Shown here: positions 1 through 11,600 of the stretch, in pieces
Position numbering within the stretch: position 1 is the first letter of the stretch
Layout: the number at the start of each line of letters is the position of its first letter
Source of the DNA: Lingula anatina
Lineage: Eukaryota; Brachiopoda; Lingulata; Lingulida; Lingulidae
Direction of reading: 5' to 3'
DNA length: 28,622 bases
NCBI RefSeq assembly: GCF_001039355.2
Contig: NW_019776013.1
Location: forward strand, 140,563-169,184
Position numbers and translations under genes: made by a program
The notes under the pieces: generated by a model
What the model saw: the letters and a program-made list of their open reading frames with translations, nothing else
Told to the model about the DNA's origin: nothing
Databases searched by the model: none

Positions 1-187
1 GGAAAATATTAATACATACTGTATAAGCTGTAGATGTCGGTGGTGTGCACTTTCAGAGATGACACAGAAAAGAGGAAAACTGTTTAACTCTTTGTCTTCA
101 AATTTACAGAACTAATGAATATTCATAAAATACAGGTCAAGTTTGAAAATCAGCTTGAATGGACAACTTTTTCAAAAGTTCAGCTGT

Positions 188-215
188 TTTTTTTTTTTTT
201 TTTTTTTTTTTTTTT
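188..215. repeat. Poly-T tract and weak flanking duplication
   Basis: A T-run of about 28. Flanking words (CAGC, GTCAGCATAC, TGCAATACAG) recur around the shorter T-run at 364-375, so two diverged copies of one segment lie here. Confidence 0.6.
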
Positions 216-727
216 GTCAGCATACATGCAATACAGGTACAGTAAGTAAAAAAAACTAGTTTACCTATTGGACTCAAACTTACAAGAGTAATCAATATTA
301 GTAAAACGTAGGTTGAGATCAAAAACCATCCTGATCAGGTTATTTTTTGTTGAATTTATGCTGTTTTTTTTTTTCAGCATATATTATACCGTAATGCAAT
401 ACAGATAACACATACAAATACATTGAAAAAAATGTTTCTCAAATGCTTATTTTATTAAAATACAACATGAATAGCAAATTAAACATATACACTCAGTCTT
501 ATGAATACGAGAAAAATATATTTATGTACATTTATAACTTATTCAGATAAAAGGCACACAGTAGATGTTTATGTTAGTAAAAATTGACATTCCTGGGAAT
601 TACAACACTTTCCCTCAACCACCAAGGTAAACCATGTCCAAAACTGTTCACAGAATTCTTCTACCTTGCTTCTTAGTTCCAGTTTATGAGTCATTCTCGT
701 AATAGATATAGTTGTGATAGCAAAAAA

Positions 728-764
728 ATATAATAATAAATAATAATAATAATAATAATAGTGA
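728..764. repeat. (AAT)n microsatellite
   Basis: Imperfect TAA/AAT repeats downstream of the RLR gene. Confidence 0.8.
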
Positions 765-1085
765 AAGATAAAAAAACTAAATAAATAAACAGAACTTAAA
801 CCAGAAAAGGGCACTTATTGAACAGTATTTGAATAATTACTTTGGTGATAAATTGAAAATAATTGAAATTTCAACGAAAATTCATTTTTTTGTCATAAAA
901 TTTTCAGACTGGTATTGTGTGCATTTCAAGCGGTATCACCACAGCAGTGTGACCACAATATACAATAATATTATAGGGAGGTCCGTTAAGCACTAGCCTA
1001 ACGTTATTATAATAATAATGCTGACGTTTGAAGATAGATGATTAGTTACCCATCCAGTGGAACAAAAAAAATTACTTTTTTATTT

Positions 1086-1128
1086 CTCTCTCTCTTTCTC
1101 ACACACACATACACACAAACACACACAG
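1086..1128. repeat. (TC)n-(AC)n microsatellite
   Basis: CTCTCTCT followed by ACACAC-rich sequence, downstream of the RLR gene. Confidence 0.85.
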
Positions 1129-1792
1129 CAAAAATAAAATGCAAAATCCTAATTCAAAACAATATCAAACTGTACTACCAAATGGATTTTTCAAGCAAAG
1201 ATCGTAAGGGGGACTGAACGCTGTAACAAATATAATTATGTTTGATCATTTGCTTACCAATGAAAGTGAGCATTTTGGGATTCCTGTAATTAATAAGCAT
1301 ATCTTACAGCCCATCAAACACCATCAACATGTGATTGCAATTTATTCAAATACCACCATATATGATTTCAACTGCAAACATATGTGATTATTTGATGGCG
1401 ACTGCATGGATTCAGTCATGTTGCCATTTCTTGCACATTATTTGTAATAATTTTAATTTAATAATTATGTATATATGTTTAATGTTTATTTTTTTATTTG
1501 ATTTTGTGCAATGCATTCAACGATTCATTGTTCTGAACATTTGGAAATACCACAACAATTACAACAATTATTCAAACCTCCAAACTGTGTCAAAACTGAA
1601 GATGGCATTTTGTTGTCTGAAAATGGTGTGTATTTTGAGTTTGTTTGTTCAATCTAGCCTGCTTTAAAACAGATGAATTTTTGAGAGTGCAGTCTGCGGT
1701 TTGTGTTTCTAAAGATTAGTGGCCATCTAATACGCAAACCCACAACTCTTTGTTGCCAAGTTAGAAACCCTTCCCTACTGCACAAAGATACT

Positions 1793-2658
1793 CTAAGCAT
1801 CGGGATAAAATTTCTGAATGGAAAAAGGAACACTGGACCACTTCTTCCTCGATTTCTTTACACCTTGTTCCTCAGTGTAAAAAGCGCTAATTTTTAAACA
1901 AGGGTAACCATACGACTGCAACGTGTTACCCCAGTCTTGTTCACATTCTTTGCAGTGGATCTTCTTAATACCGAGTGCGCTCTTTTTAGGTTCATGATGA
2001 TCTCGGAAAAGAACATGATTGGAAGCGAAGTCAGGATCTGGATTGATGTGGGCGGTTTCGATCTTGCGGATATCAGAGAGTTTGCATACTCGCTTACCAC
2101 ATGGTCCTTTGCAGATAAGATTTATGTCATCAGTGCGGATTTTCTTTTTCTGTTCCTCCATCATCTCCCGCCTTTGTTTTCTTCTGTGGGCATCTTCATG
2201 CTGCATGTTGTTGATCTTCTGCAACATATGTTCTGGAGGTATTTGCTGTATTCTAGCAACGGCCATTTTTGTGAGCTGTTCTAATAAAACATTCACTTCA
2301 TGCTTCGCTGTTGTGTTTGCCGCACCGATAACTGCGATGGTACTTTTCGTTGCGCGTGCACGTCCACGTGCCTGAATACTGTATACGTCATCAAACATGT
2401 GATCGTAGATAACAACCGTGCCGCAATTGGACTCATGAAGTCCTTCCCCTCCAACACTTGTACTAATCAATACTTTTGTTTCTCCCGATTTAAATTTCTT
2501 TAGAACGGCATCCTGCTCGCCATATGACATCCCGCCTTTCTCGTTTGAAGTATTGGTTCCAAAAAGAACGTCAGCATTGACCTCTTTCAAATCTGTGTCA
2601 CTGTTTATCCAAACTTTCATGGCCTCTGCTGTCTTTTTTGTCTTGACGAATATAATAG
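1793..2658 (-). CDS. RLR last exon: helicase domain 2 and zinc-binding C-terminal domain
   Basis: This exon encodes residues 901-1188 and ends in TAG (1795-1793). AIIFVKTKKTAEA is motif IV, VLISTSVGGEGL is motif V and SIQARGRARA is motif VI (996-1002) with its arginines intact. A charged helix (HEDAHRRKQRREMMEEQKKK) follows, as in the RLR pincer and bridging region. The RIG-I C-terminal domain then shows C1073, C1077, C1116 and C1119 as likely zinc ligands, with CEQDWG matching the family's C..DWG. The first pair is spaced CxxxC rather than the usual CxxC. This domain binds RNA ends in RIG-I and LGP2. Candidate polyadenylation signals (AATAAA on this strand) lie at 1490-1485 and 1346-1341. 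Confidence 0.95.
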
Positions 2659-5600
2659 CTGTAAATTATTTGAAATTAATTTTGATTTGTATTGCACTAT
2701 TTAAGATGTCAAAGAATCTAATGGGTAGACTGAGTAGAGACGTCTCGAGTTTCAGTATCCGTCTTCCCCGGTGCCATCTGAAACTCGGGGTGAATTCACG
2801 TTAAATTTCAATCCAACTGATTTAGTTTTCAACGTGCAGGTCTGAACTCGCCACTATTTTTTTTACATTTAGCATAAGTTGTGGTATACTGTATATTGTA
2901 GCCTACCTCTATTTCCTTCGCATTTCATCTGACTAGTAAGAATCTGTTCTTTCAGAATCTTCAGTTTCGGGGGTGTTTTTTCTTTTGACGCAAAAGATCT
3001 CAATTGTTGCACATTATCTGTAAAAAAAATGAAGTTTTAAATTCGATTTGGCATGAGAAAGAAACTGATCTGCCATCATTTTCAACTGTGTATAGTGGGG
3101 CTTTCTCTGCAAAAAAGAGAAGCTTTTTACTTTAGTGTTGGTTTTGAATATGTTTACACTGCAGTGCTGCAGCTTTCATGTGTAAGTAATGCTGATCAAT
3201 CATAAATATCTTTTATTCATAAACCAAACAAAATGCTTTAAAGTAACAAAACTGGTAGTACTACTGGTACATGCATATGTCCCACTGTTGAGAGAATTCT
3301 GTTGTTTTTTAATTGTGCATCTTCTTAGATATATATATAACAATATGAGTGTTGCATACCTTCAAAATACGTCAGTAGTCTTTTTTCCATTTCTACAAAA
3401 CCACTCTCCCTTTTATTGCGTTCCATATCATTATAGAAGACCTTCAGACACCAAAGTGCATCTTCCATTCGCATCGAGCTACAAAACTCTATCGCTGAAA
3501 CATAAGGCTATCTGTAAATGTTCTGACATTAAATTTTTTTATGCAAGCCTCATAAAATTGTTATGACAAAACAATGGTCCCCAAACAAGTTAGCACCTTT
3601 GTAAATAGAGACAAATGACACCAATATGAAGTCTTTCAAGGTACCTGCTGTCACTTAAGATGGTTTAGATTGAGTTTAAGCTATGTAAAGTCTGCTCAAA
3701 CTCTATTTCAAATTTGAAAAGCAGCCGCCTAAGATTAATTCTCATTTTGAGTTCGAGCATTTTTGCTTTTGTTGGAGTAATTCCAACAACATTTGCAACA
3801 TTAAATACTACTTAACGGAGTAAGATGTATTTTAAGGGCCATCTTTCTTTCATTTCTCTATAACCAGACTACCTTTTAGACGCACTACAAAGATGTACCG
3901 GGTAATGACATTGTAAAAGACACACGTGGATATCGAGCATATTTTAACTGGACTAATACAAATCAAGATACCAGTGACAAGTATTTCACGTATTATTCTT
4001 ACCATTGTTATATTCATACAAATGATCCAAACACAGGAGGCTTTTCAGGGTGTTAAGACCGTCGTCTTCAAGGAAGGCCTTTTTCTTTTCCTCTACAAAT
4101 GACATGTATCTCTGTGTACCTTTAGTAATGTCCGAAGAAATTTGGATCCAACTTTCTATCTGAGTCATCATGGCTGCCAAGTGGTCATTGAATGGATTCT
4201 CTCGTTCCTGCACCTCAACACAAACCTGTTCTAAGGGTTCCAGTTTCCTTTGGCTTAATTCGTCCAGGTTGTCCTTCACCGTGACAATGCGGCGGGCGTC
4301 TAGATTAGCACAAAGCTTAAGAATGTGCTTTTCAACACTTTCAGCGACTGGTCGTCTTCCCCCTCCAGGGCTGGCGGTCAGCCCAACGATCTGTGGTAAC
4401 TTTCCCTCCCCAGTTTCACCTAGCATCAACTTCTGTTCGATGTAAAATGACATGATTTGATTGTAAGGGTGGTCATTGTCTGCCTTGCAGTGATGGCACT
4501 CATCAAAGATGATTAGGGAGAAATCCATAATACTAACATCCTTCGACTCCAGTGAATCTTTCATAATGTTGTCAACGACTATAATGACGTCTTTGCGCTG
4601 GACAAGTAGACTCAATGGCGTATTCGAGTTTGACCCACCGCTGCGTTTGCCAGTGCTCCATAGTGGCATGTATTTTTTGAAGTGTTTGAAGGTTTGTTGC
4701 AGAAGGGTAAACCGTCTGGTAACAAAGGCCACTTTGGGTACCTTGGAACTATGTGTGTTCATGACTGCTTTAAGTTCAGTAGCGTCCTCAATATTACTGC
4801 TGCAAAGAACAGCAGGTACAGTCTGGTAAGATGGTCTGCTAGAGTTGACAAGTGTTTTCAGTCGAGTATATATAACCTCGTCCGAAGCTTTGGGCACAGT
4901 ATTCTCCAATGAGGTCGCCGCAGTTTTCAATTCAGTTAAGTCATCATCTCTGCCTGAAGTTGCCGCAGTCATTGTAGAAGCACATCTCTTCTCGAGGTGG
5001 TTTTTGGCAATCATTAAAGCCACGACGGTTTTTCCGCTGTTTGGCGGAGCATAGATAATGCAGTTCAGCCCATCCATCGCCGGCTTAGCAAGTTCTTTCT
5101 GGTACTTTCTTGGTGTCAGTACTTCTGGCTTGATGCTATATTAAAGACGAATGTTTTAATTCATTAACTTCACGCATGAGTAATTTCATTTGGAGATGTG
5201 ATATGATTTGATTATACATAACATGTAAATAAGCCAGTGATATATATCGTATATGCTTGTGTGTACGTGTGAATTTTTCTAAGCAGGCAAATTACCAAAG
5301 ACTTTTATTATGTAAATTAAGTTTGTTACCAAATCCGTGACATAGATTCACGATTATGCCTTAGGGGTGATGTAAGGGTAATTTATCATCCAGATATCAA
5401 AAATGTTTTTTCCTGCATCTAATAATTCAATATGCATCTACCTCTGTGCTGACTTAAAACAAAAAAAAACCCAAAATATGAAATAACTGCGTTTATATTT
5501 CTCGTTGCTGTTATTAGCAAAGGCAACTCTAAGCTTTTATCGTCTATTTAACTTTTTATTTTTAGGTTAGATTGCAATCGGTATGGGTGTCATACAATTG

Positions 5601-8600
5601 GTGCTTGATTGGTGTTCGTGGGTGCGCAGGTAAAGGAGAAATTAGAGAAATCGATTTTTCAATTTTTACCCCTAAATTACAATTATGACGTCACCTGTCA
5701 AATTGATTTAGTCACTAAACACTGAAGATTTATCTGTTACCCAAAAGAATGTTTTTGGCAAACGCTCACCGTATCCTAATTTTGTTCATAACTCTGACAA
5801 TGTACACCATTCAATAAGGTCATGTAAGAAATACAAATGTATATAATTGTCAAAACAAGAGGCATATGTGTGATGTATCATTGTAAAAGCAAATGCATAT
5901 GTAGTACCTGATTGGTGATTCAAGTGATGGTTCAGAATCCAGTTTAATTTTTTTCCAAGGAACTTCCTCGAGCATCGAAGACATATCTGTATGAGGCTGC
6001 TCAGATTTGCTTTTCCCATTGCCTAATGAATAAGAATTGGCTAAATTATCTGTGGAGATAACCCATATACTCGTGTGAAGGGTGTTTAAATATGTCTTTG
6101 TCCTAATGGCCTTCCAACAATAAGCAAAACGTTTCACAGCATTCATATAAAGAAGCACCCATGAACATTTGGTTTTAAAGAAAAGGTTTTACGAAGTTGC
6201 ATAAATGGCTATTATATACATGGATATGAGCGCCATACCTGGGAAGAAGTACATTTTCTTGCATAATGTATGTGTGACTTCCGACATCTGCTTCTTTTTT
6301 TTTGACGTCGATAATCGGGAAACGTGACTGTTAACCTAAAGATTGTACATACACATAATCAGTATGTACATTACACATATGCAATAGGTATAAAATGAAA
6401 ACTAGAATGCAAAGCTGGCAAATACACGTAACGGGTACTGTACTTAGAAATTTAGCAGAGAAAACACATACTTCAACAATATTTACAACAAGAACTTCTG
6501 CAAAAGTGCAATCATGCCAAATTTAAGAAGAAATCTGCCTTTTAATCAAACAAAGACCCCCAAAAAATTAAAATGGAATTCAATATACAGTTTGCCAGTT
6601 ATAGGGTGAACAACCTTTGTGTCGTTCGGCGACGATGTCACGAACAGACCCAGTGCTAAGAATGAATATGGACACAACCAGTGGCTTAATATAAAAATTT
6701 TCACTCTATCTGCTGCCTTCCTAAAATTGGTTATCACACCAACAAAAACCATACGTTAAAGCAATTCAATTTAACAACTACTTCGTATATGCCTTGATAC
6801 TACACTAAAATCAAATATTGGGGAGGGGGGGTCAAACAAGTATCCAGTTTATGAAGAAAGCGCAGACCTCCGCCAAGGCAGCAAAGTCTCATTCTATAAT
6901 GGTTTAGTTTTTTATTTTTGATTATTGATTGATTATTGATCCGGATCACCACCACAAACTAATCATCTGTTCCTTGGCCCACTTCTGACATTTCATCAAA
7001 ATCGGTCCATAACTTAGTTTTTTGATTTTTGCTTTTTGATTATCGATTGATTAGTGATCCAGATCACCACCAAAAACTAATCACTTCTAAGTTAACCCAT
7101 TTCTGACCTACCCTGAAAATTCCATCGACATTCATCCATCACTTTTTGAGTTATGTTGATGACAAATAAACAGGGGTGAAAACATAACCCCCATGGCGGA
7201 GGTAATTATTGGGAAAAAAGAACTGATGTCAAGCATGTTAAATTCTGGGGACAACAGAAAAATGACCAAGGGTCAAAAGGTAGCTTTATTACTATGCGTT
7301 GCTGCGTAAATTTGTTCGATGTGATTGGTGGAAAATTGTTTTACACGACAATATCTATTTGACGCATTATCAGGCATAGACCAAGTGCCGAGTGACCTAC
7401 ATGTAGTTTTGTCAGGAGATAGCTAAAGGCTGAAGCAAACAGAAGACAGAAATGTTAACATTAATAAGCAGGATGTATAAACTATCTTCAGGGTTTATAT
7501 AATTCCTGTAGTTGGACTTCATTATATATTCAACAAAATTTCTAACAAAATAATTAGGCCTGACAACACAAGTTTTTCATGGGCCTCTTATGCTGTTACA
7601 TTCCGTATCTCCCCTAATAACTGACTGCAACTTATGTTGTACATCACCTTTGTTAACATCGATCCCACGTCCTCCTTACATGCATGTTGACTGAAAACTT
7701 TAACTATGGCTTGGATGAACCACGTGCCCTTCTGTCTCGTTCGATATGAAACATATTCTGAAAACATATATATAGAAAATTAATCAGCGTTGAAAAATAC
7801 CAGAACAAATTTATATGCGTCCGTCACATAGTTGCATTGCTAAAATCTAATATGTCTAATCAGCCCCCCCCCCCCCCTGGGATTTGAGGTGCAAAAAAAA
7901 TCGCAAAGGTGAAAAAAAATTGCAAAGTTGGTATCAATTCTGTGAGAAAATGCACTCATGGCCACTAGACAATCATTCAACAATCTGTTTACAAAGTTGT
8001 ACTGTTTTTAGCCAACTCAGTTCATGCTAAAAAGCTCACCCTCCCATAGGGAGCTATCCCCCAGGCTGTTATCAGGTTATTGTTTACCCTGACTGTTTGC
8101 CCAACAAAGCTGGGAGGGCTGTTTTGAGCCTGCAGAGAACAGGTTGTATGGACGTATCAGTATGTGGGATCAGTTTACATGGTGTTTAGCCTGGTCATGA
8201 TGTAAACTGCCCCACAGCCTGTGCACAATAGCAAGAAACGTTATTCCTGATCCTTAGACAATCTACGAAATGAAGTCCGCGTGCTGTGTTGAAAAAATGA
8301 CTTTACTTATGGCAAAATGAACCCACAATTTCTGACTTCTGATTGAGCAATAAATAACAGTTTTAACTTTTAACTTTTAAAAAATGCACCAGAATGCAGT
8401 ATTATACATACAGTTTTTCAAAATTTTCCACACCGTCAGAGGGAGACACCCCCTCCCCCCTCGGGGGCTCAGGCTACGGCCCTGCTAATACGAACAAAAG
8501 TCGCCATTTCCGCATTTTATACCTTAAATGTGTTTGCTTTGTTGCACATTCTACGTGTTGTATTGTTGGGATGATTAAAAGAAACGGTATTACCATAGCC

Positions 8601-11600
8601 TGATAATAAAATCAAAACAAGAAAACCATTTTTTTACCCTCTGTCGTCGCTTTGGCAATGAGTATATCACTTTTAGTTGGAAGGATAACTTTTCCATGTG
8701 TTTCAGCATCCACGTACAACATATCTCCGACGCCTGCAGTAGCTTCACATGTAAACAAATTTATAACGCTATGATTTTTAATATGATATAGGACATACAA
8801 TATGTATATACAGTATTAGCAAATTTCCACACCGAAAAGAGTTAAAATATAGTGTAAACTAAGATAAAATTAGGCTAGGTTGGTTGAGGAGAGGCGACTA
8901 AAAGGGTAGGTAGACGGAATTTATTATTTGCAGCTAGATTTTTGGGGTCTGTCGGGGTTTCTAAGGAGGTGTCACAGTGTGGGCAATTTTGAGCATAGAA
9001 ACAGCAGAAAGGTTTGTCCAATAGTCAATTTTTTACAGTTGCCAAAACAATGCCCCTTAGAAAAAGTCAAAGCTTTGTGGACAGGTAATTCTTTGCTAAA
9101 ATCCTATGATAATTGCATTTCAAGTTTATTCTTCTTTTCGTGGCAGTATCCAAAAGGGAAAATCATTTAACAAGTTGCAAGTACATGTAGAATGTATATA
9201 TAGCTTACAATGTTATAATGGTATCTTATAGCAACAGAGAAAGCACAACAGCAATCGTTCGAGCCATATTTCACACATGCTTATATTCTCCAGAGAATGA
9301 AAAGATTATAGACTTGGCCTGCGTAAATCAGAAAGATATGTTACCGGGCGAATCCGTGATCTCTTCACTTTCCCCTTCATCGGTGCAGATAGCACCGTCG
9401 TCCGTCTTGTCTGGAAACATTAAAACCCCGCTTTTACTCAGTTATTGATTACAGAATATTTTTGAGTTTAATTGTCAATCACATGCATTTAGGATGTAAG
9501 TGTCACAAAGAAAGCATTCTTGTATCTGCTACTCGAGTTTGAAACCTAGGAACAATCTAAATTTCTCACAATAATGAAACAAGTGCACAATTTAGTTGTT
9601 CCTTTTTTATAATAATCTGACTGAAATTGACCCCTTTCTACTATTGCAGGATTTTCCTCATTTTAAACAGTATAAATAGTGTGAAATGAAATAGTATAAA
9701 TTGCCATGGAAAGAAAAGTTTATCTTGAAGACGCCAAGAAATAAACAAAAAAATGGAAGAGGAACTTACTTCCTTGGCATGCCTGAATGAAGAATAATTT
9801 TGGTTTCCCTCCTAATCCGGGGCACGATTGGTTATCAAAAGGGCTTAGAATCTCCTGATATTTTACAGATTCAGAATCTGTTCCGCGTACAATCTCTTTT
9901 TCTCCGTGGCTGAGAATTACACACACGAACGAGTCAAAGGATTTGTGTTCAGGATTTAGACTTTCTTCTTTTAAGGCTTCTTTGATATCCTGTTTAAAGA
10001 AAAAAAGGCTTGTACACTGTGGTTATCTTGGAAAAGTTTTCTACATATGTATATTTTCTTTTACGTGTTTTTTAATATTCTTAATCGATAAATATTAAAT
10101 ATCAATTGCAACTTAATTAATATGTGAAGCGTTTGGTTGCAAGTCACTGAACATTTTCGTCCTATACCTTCACCCGGAAGAGAATATTTTTACAAATTTA
10201 ACCAAAAACAAAAATCCAAAATCATATTGAACATAAAATGATAAATCATATAAAATAATACATAGTTTAGTCTCATTTAATTACTATGGATGACTTTGAA
10301 GCTATAAAAATCTGAAGTTCGAAACATTTTTGACCACGCGATACATAAACATTTATATCTTGAGAATTATTATCAAGCATGATAATCAGAATGGTTTGTT
10401 TTTGAGAAAAGCAAAATCAAAGTTTGTTACATTTTTATCTTCTCGATGCATACACAGGGGCGGATCCGAATTATATAAGGGGTCCGAAACGACAGGTCTC
10501 TGTTGGGAAGCCGACTATCGCCCCCTTGGTGTGGGGTTCGGGACCGGTTGAAGGACAGAAGTTGGAGGTATAGCTAACACGCAATTTGGTAACATATGTA
10601 ACGGTACCAAATTGCGTTTATATTGTTATTGTTGTTTACGCTGTTAGTTGTCTGTCGGCGCAACTATGTGAGTGTGTGCAGCGTCATGCATGCGGGAACG
10701 TTTGTTTCAACGTTGCACATTCCTCTTTGTTAATTTGTCATACCGATTTTAATATCCATCGTTACATACGTTACCTGTGTTTTTATCATTAATAACTGTT
10801 AGCTGATTCCAACTACTGGTGAGCCAACACCTATCTGCATATTATGTTACCATAAAATAGAAATGGGACAAAAGAGGGAAGTTGTCTTCAAACGATTTGT
10901 AAAAATCATTCACATGATACAAACGTCACCAGGGGCTGATCCAAGATTATTTGAAGGGGGGGAGGTCCGGAACGACAGGCCTCTGGTGCAAAGCCGACCA
11001 TCGTCCCCTTGGTGTGGTGTTCGGGCGGTGTACCTAATTACCGTCCACAACTGAGGTGGGCAAGGGTCGACCTCTCTGACCCCCCTTCTAAATCCGCCAT
11101 TGCATACATATTATCATGTATATTTTAGAGGCTAGTTTTTGAAAAAAATTCAAAGTTCGGAATATTTTTATTTTCTACCTGACTCATCATACTGGGTACC
11201 TGTGCTTTTAAATCGTGTTTGACTACGAACTTATAGTGTAGTCCCGTAAACAATTTCTCCAACATGGCGACGTCTCGTTCTGTCCCAAATCGATCGCTCC
11301 TCCCGCCAAAATGTTTGTTGTTTATGACTAATACTCTGCCCCTTGGTGACGATGTGTTCTTGTAATTCTGCAAAGAAAATAGGGTTGAGATATATATTAT
11401 CAGTAGGCCCTATGATTGCTTAGAAGCAGGTACGTCGTATAATAACCGCAACGCATTCAGAGAGAGAGAGACAGAAGGAGCGAGAGAGAGAGATGTCTAC
11501 TCAGCATCCACTGTGATTTTTATTTCCATTTTTAACACAGATCCTTAAAATAGAGAAAACTGAAATGACCCTATCTTAAATCAATTTTATAGATTTTACC

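Larger units (their letters stand above)
1..1792. other. 3' flank of the RLR fusion gene
   Basis: AT-rich sequence with microsatellites and no coding region I can support. Its right part is probably the RLR 3' UTR, with AATAAA signals on the minus strand at 1490-1485 and 1346-1341. Confidence 0.6.

Noticed and set aside
2019-2375. Several plus-strand open frames between 1.9 and 2.8 kb and 4.1 and 5.1 kb
   Set aside because: They are antisense shadows of the RLR helicase exons.
6546-6752. Minus-strand open frame with SSPND, resembling the end of a caspase
   Set aside because: It has no in-frame splice pair linking phase 0 to phase 1, and the exon at 6335-6239 (VNSHV...KKMYF) fits the caspase C-terminus and both phases exactly.
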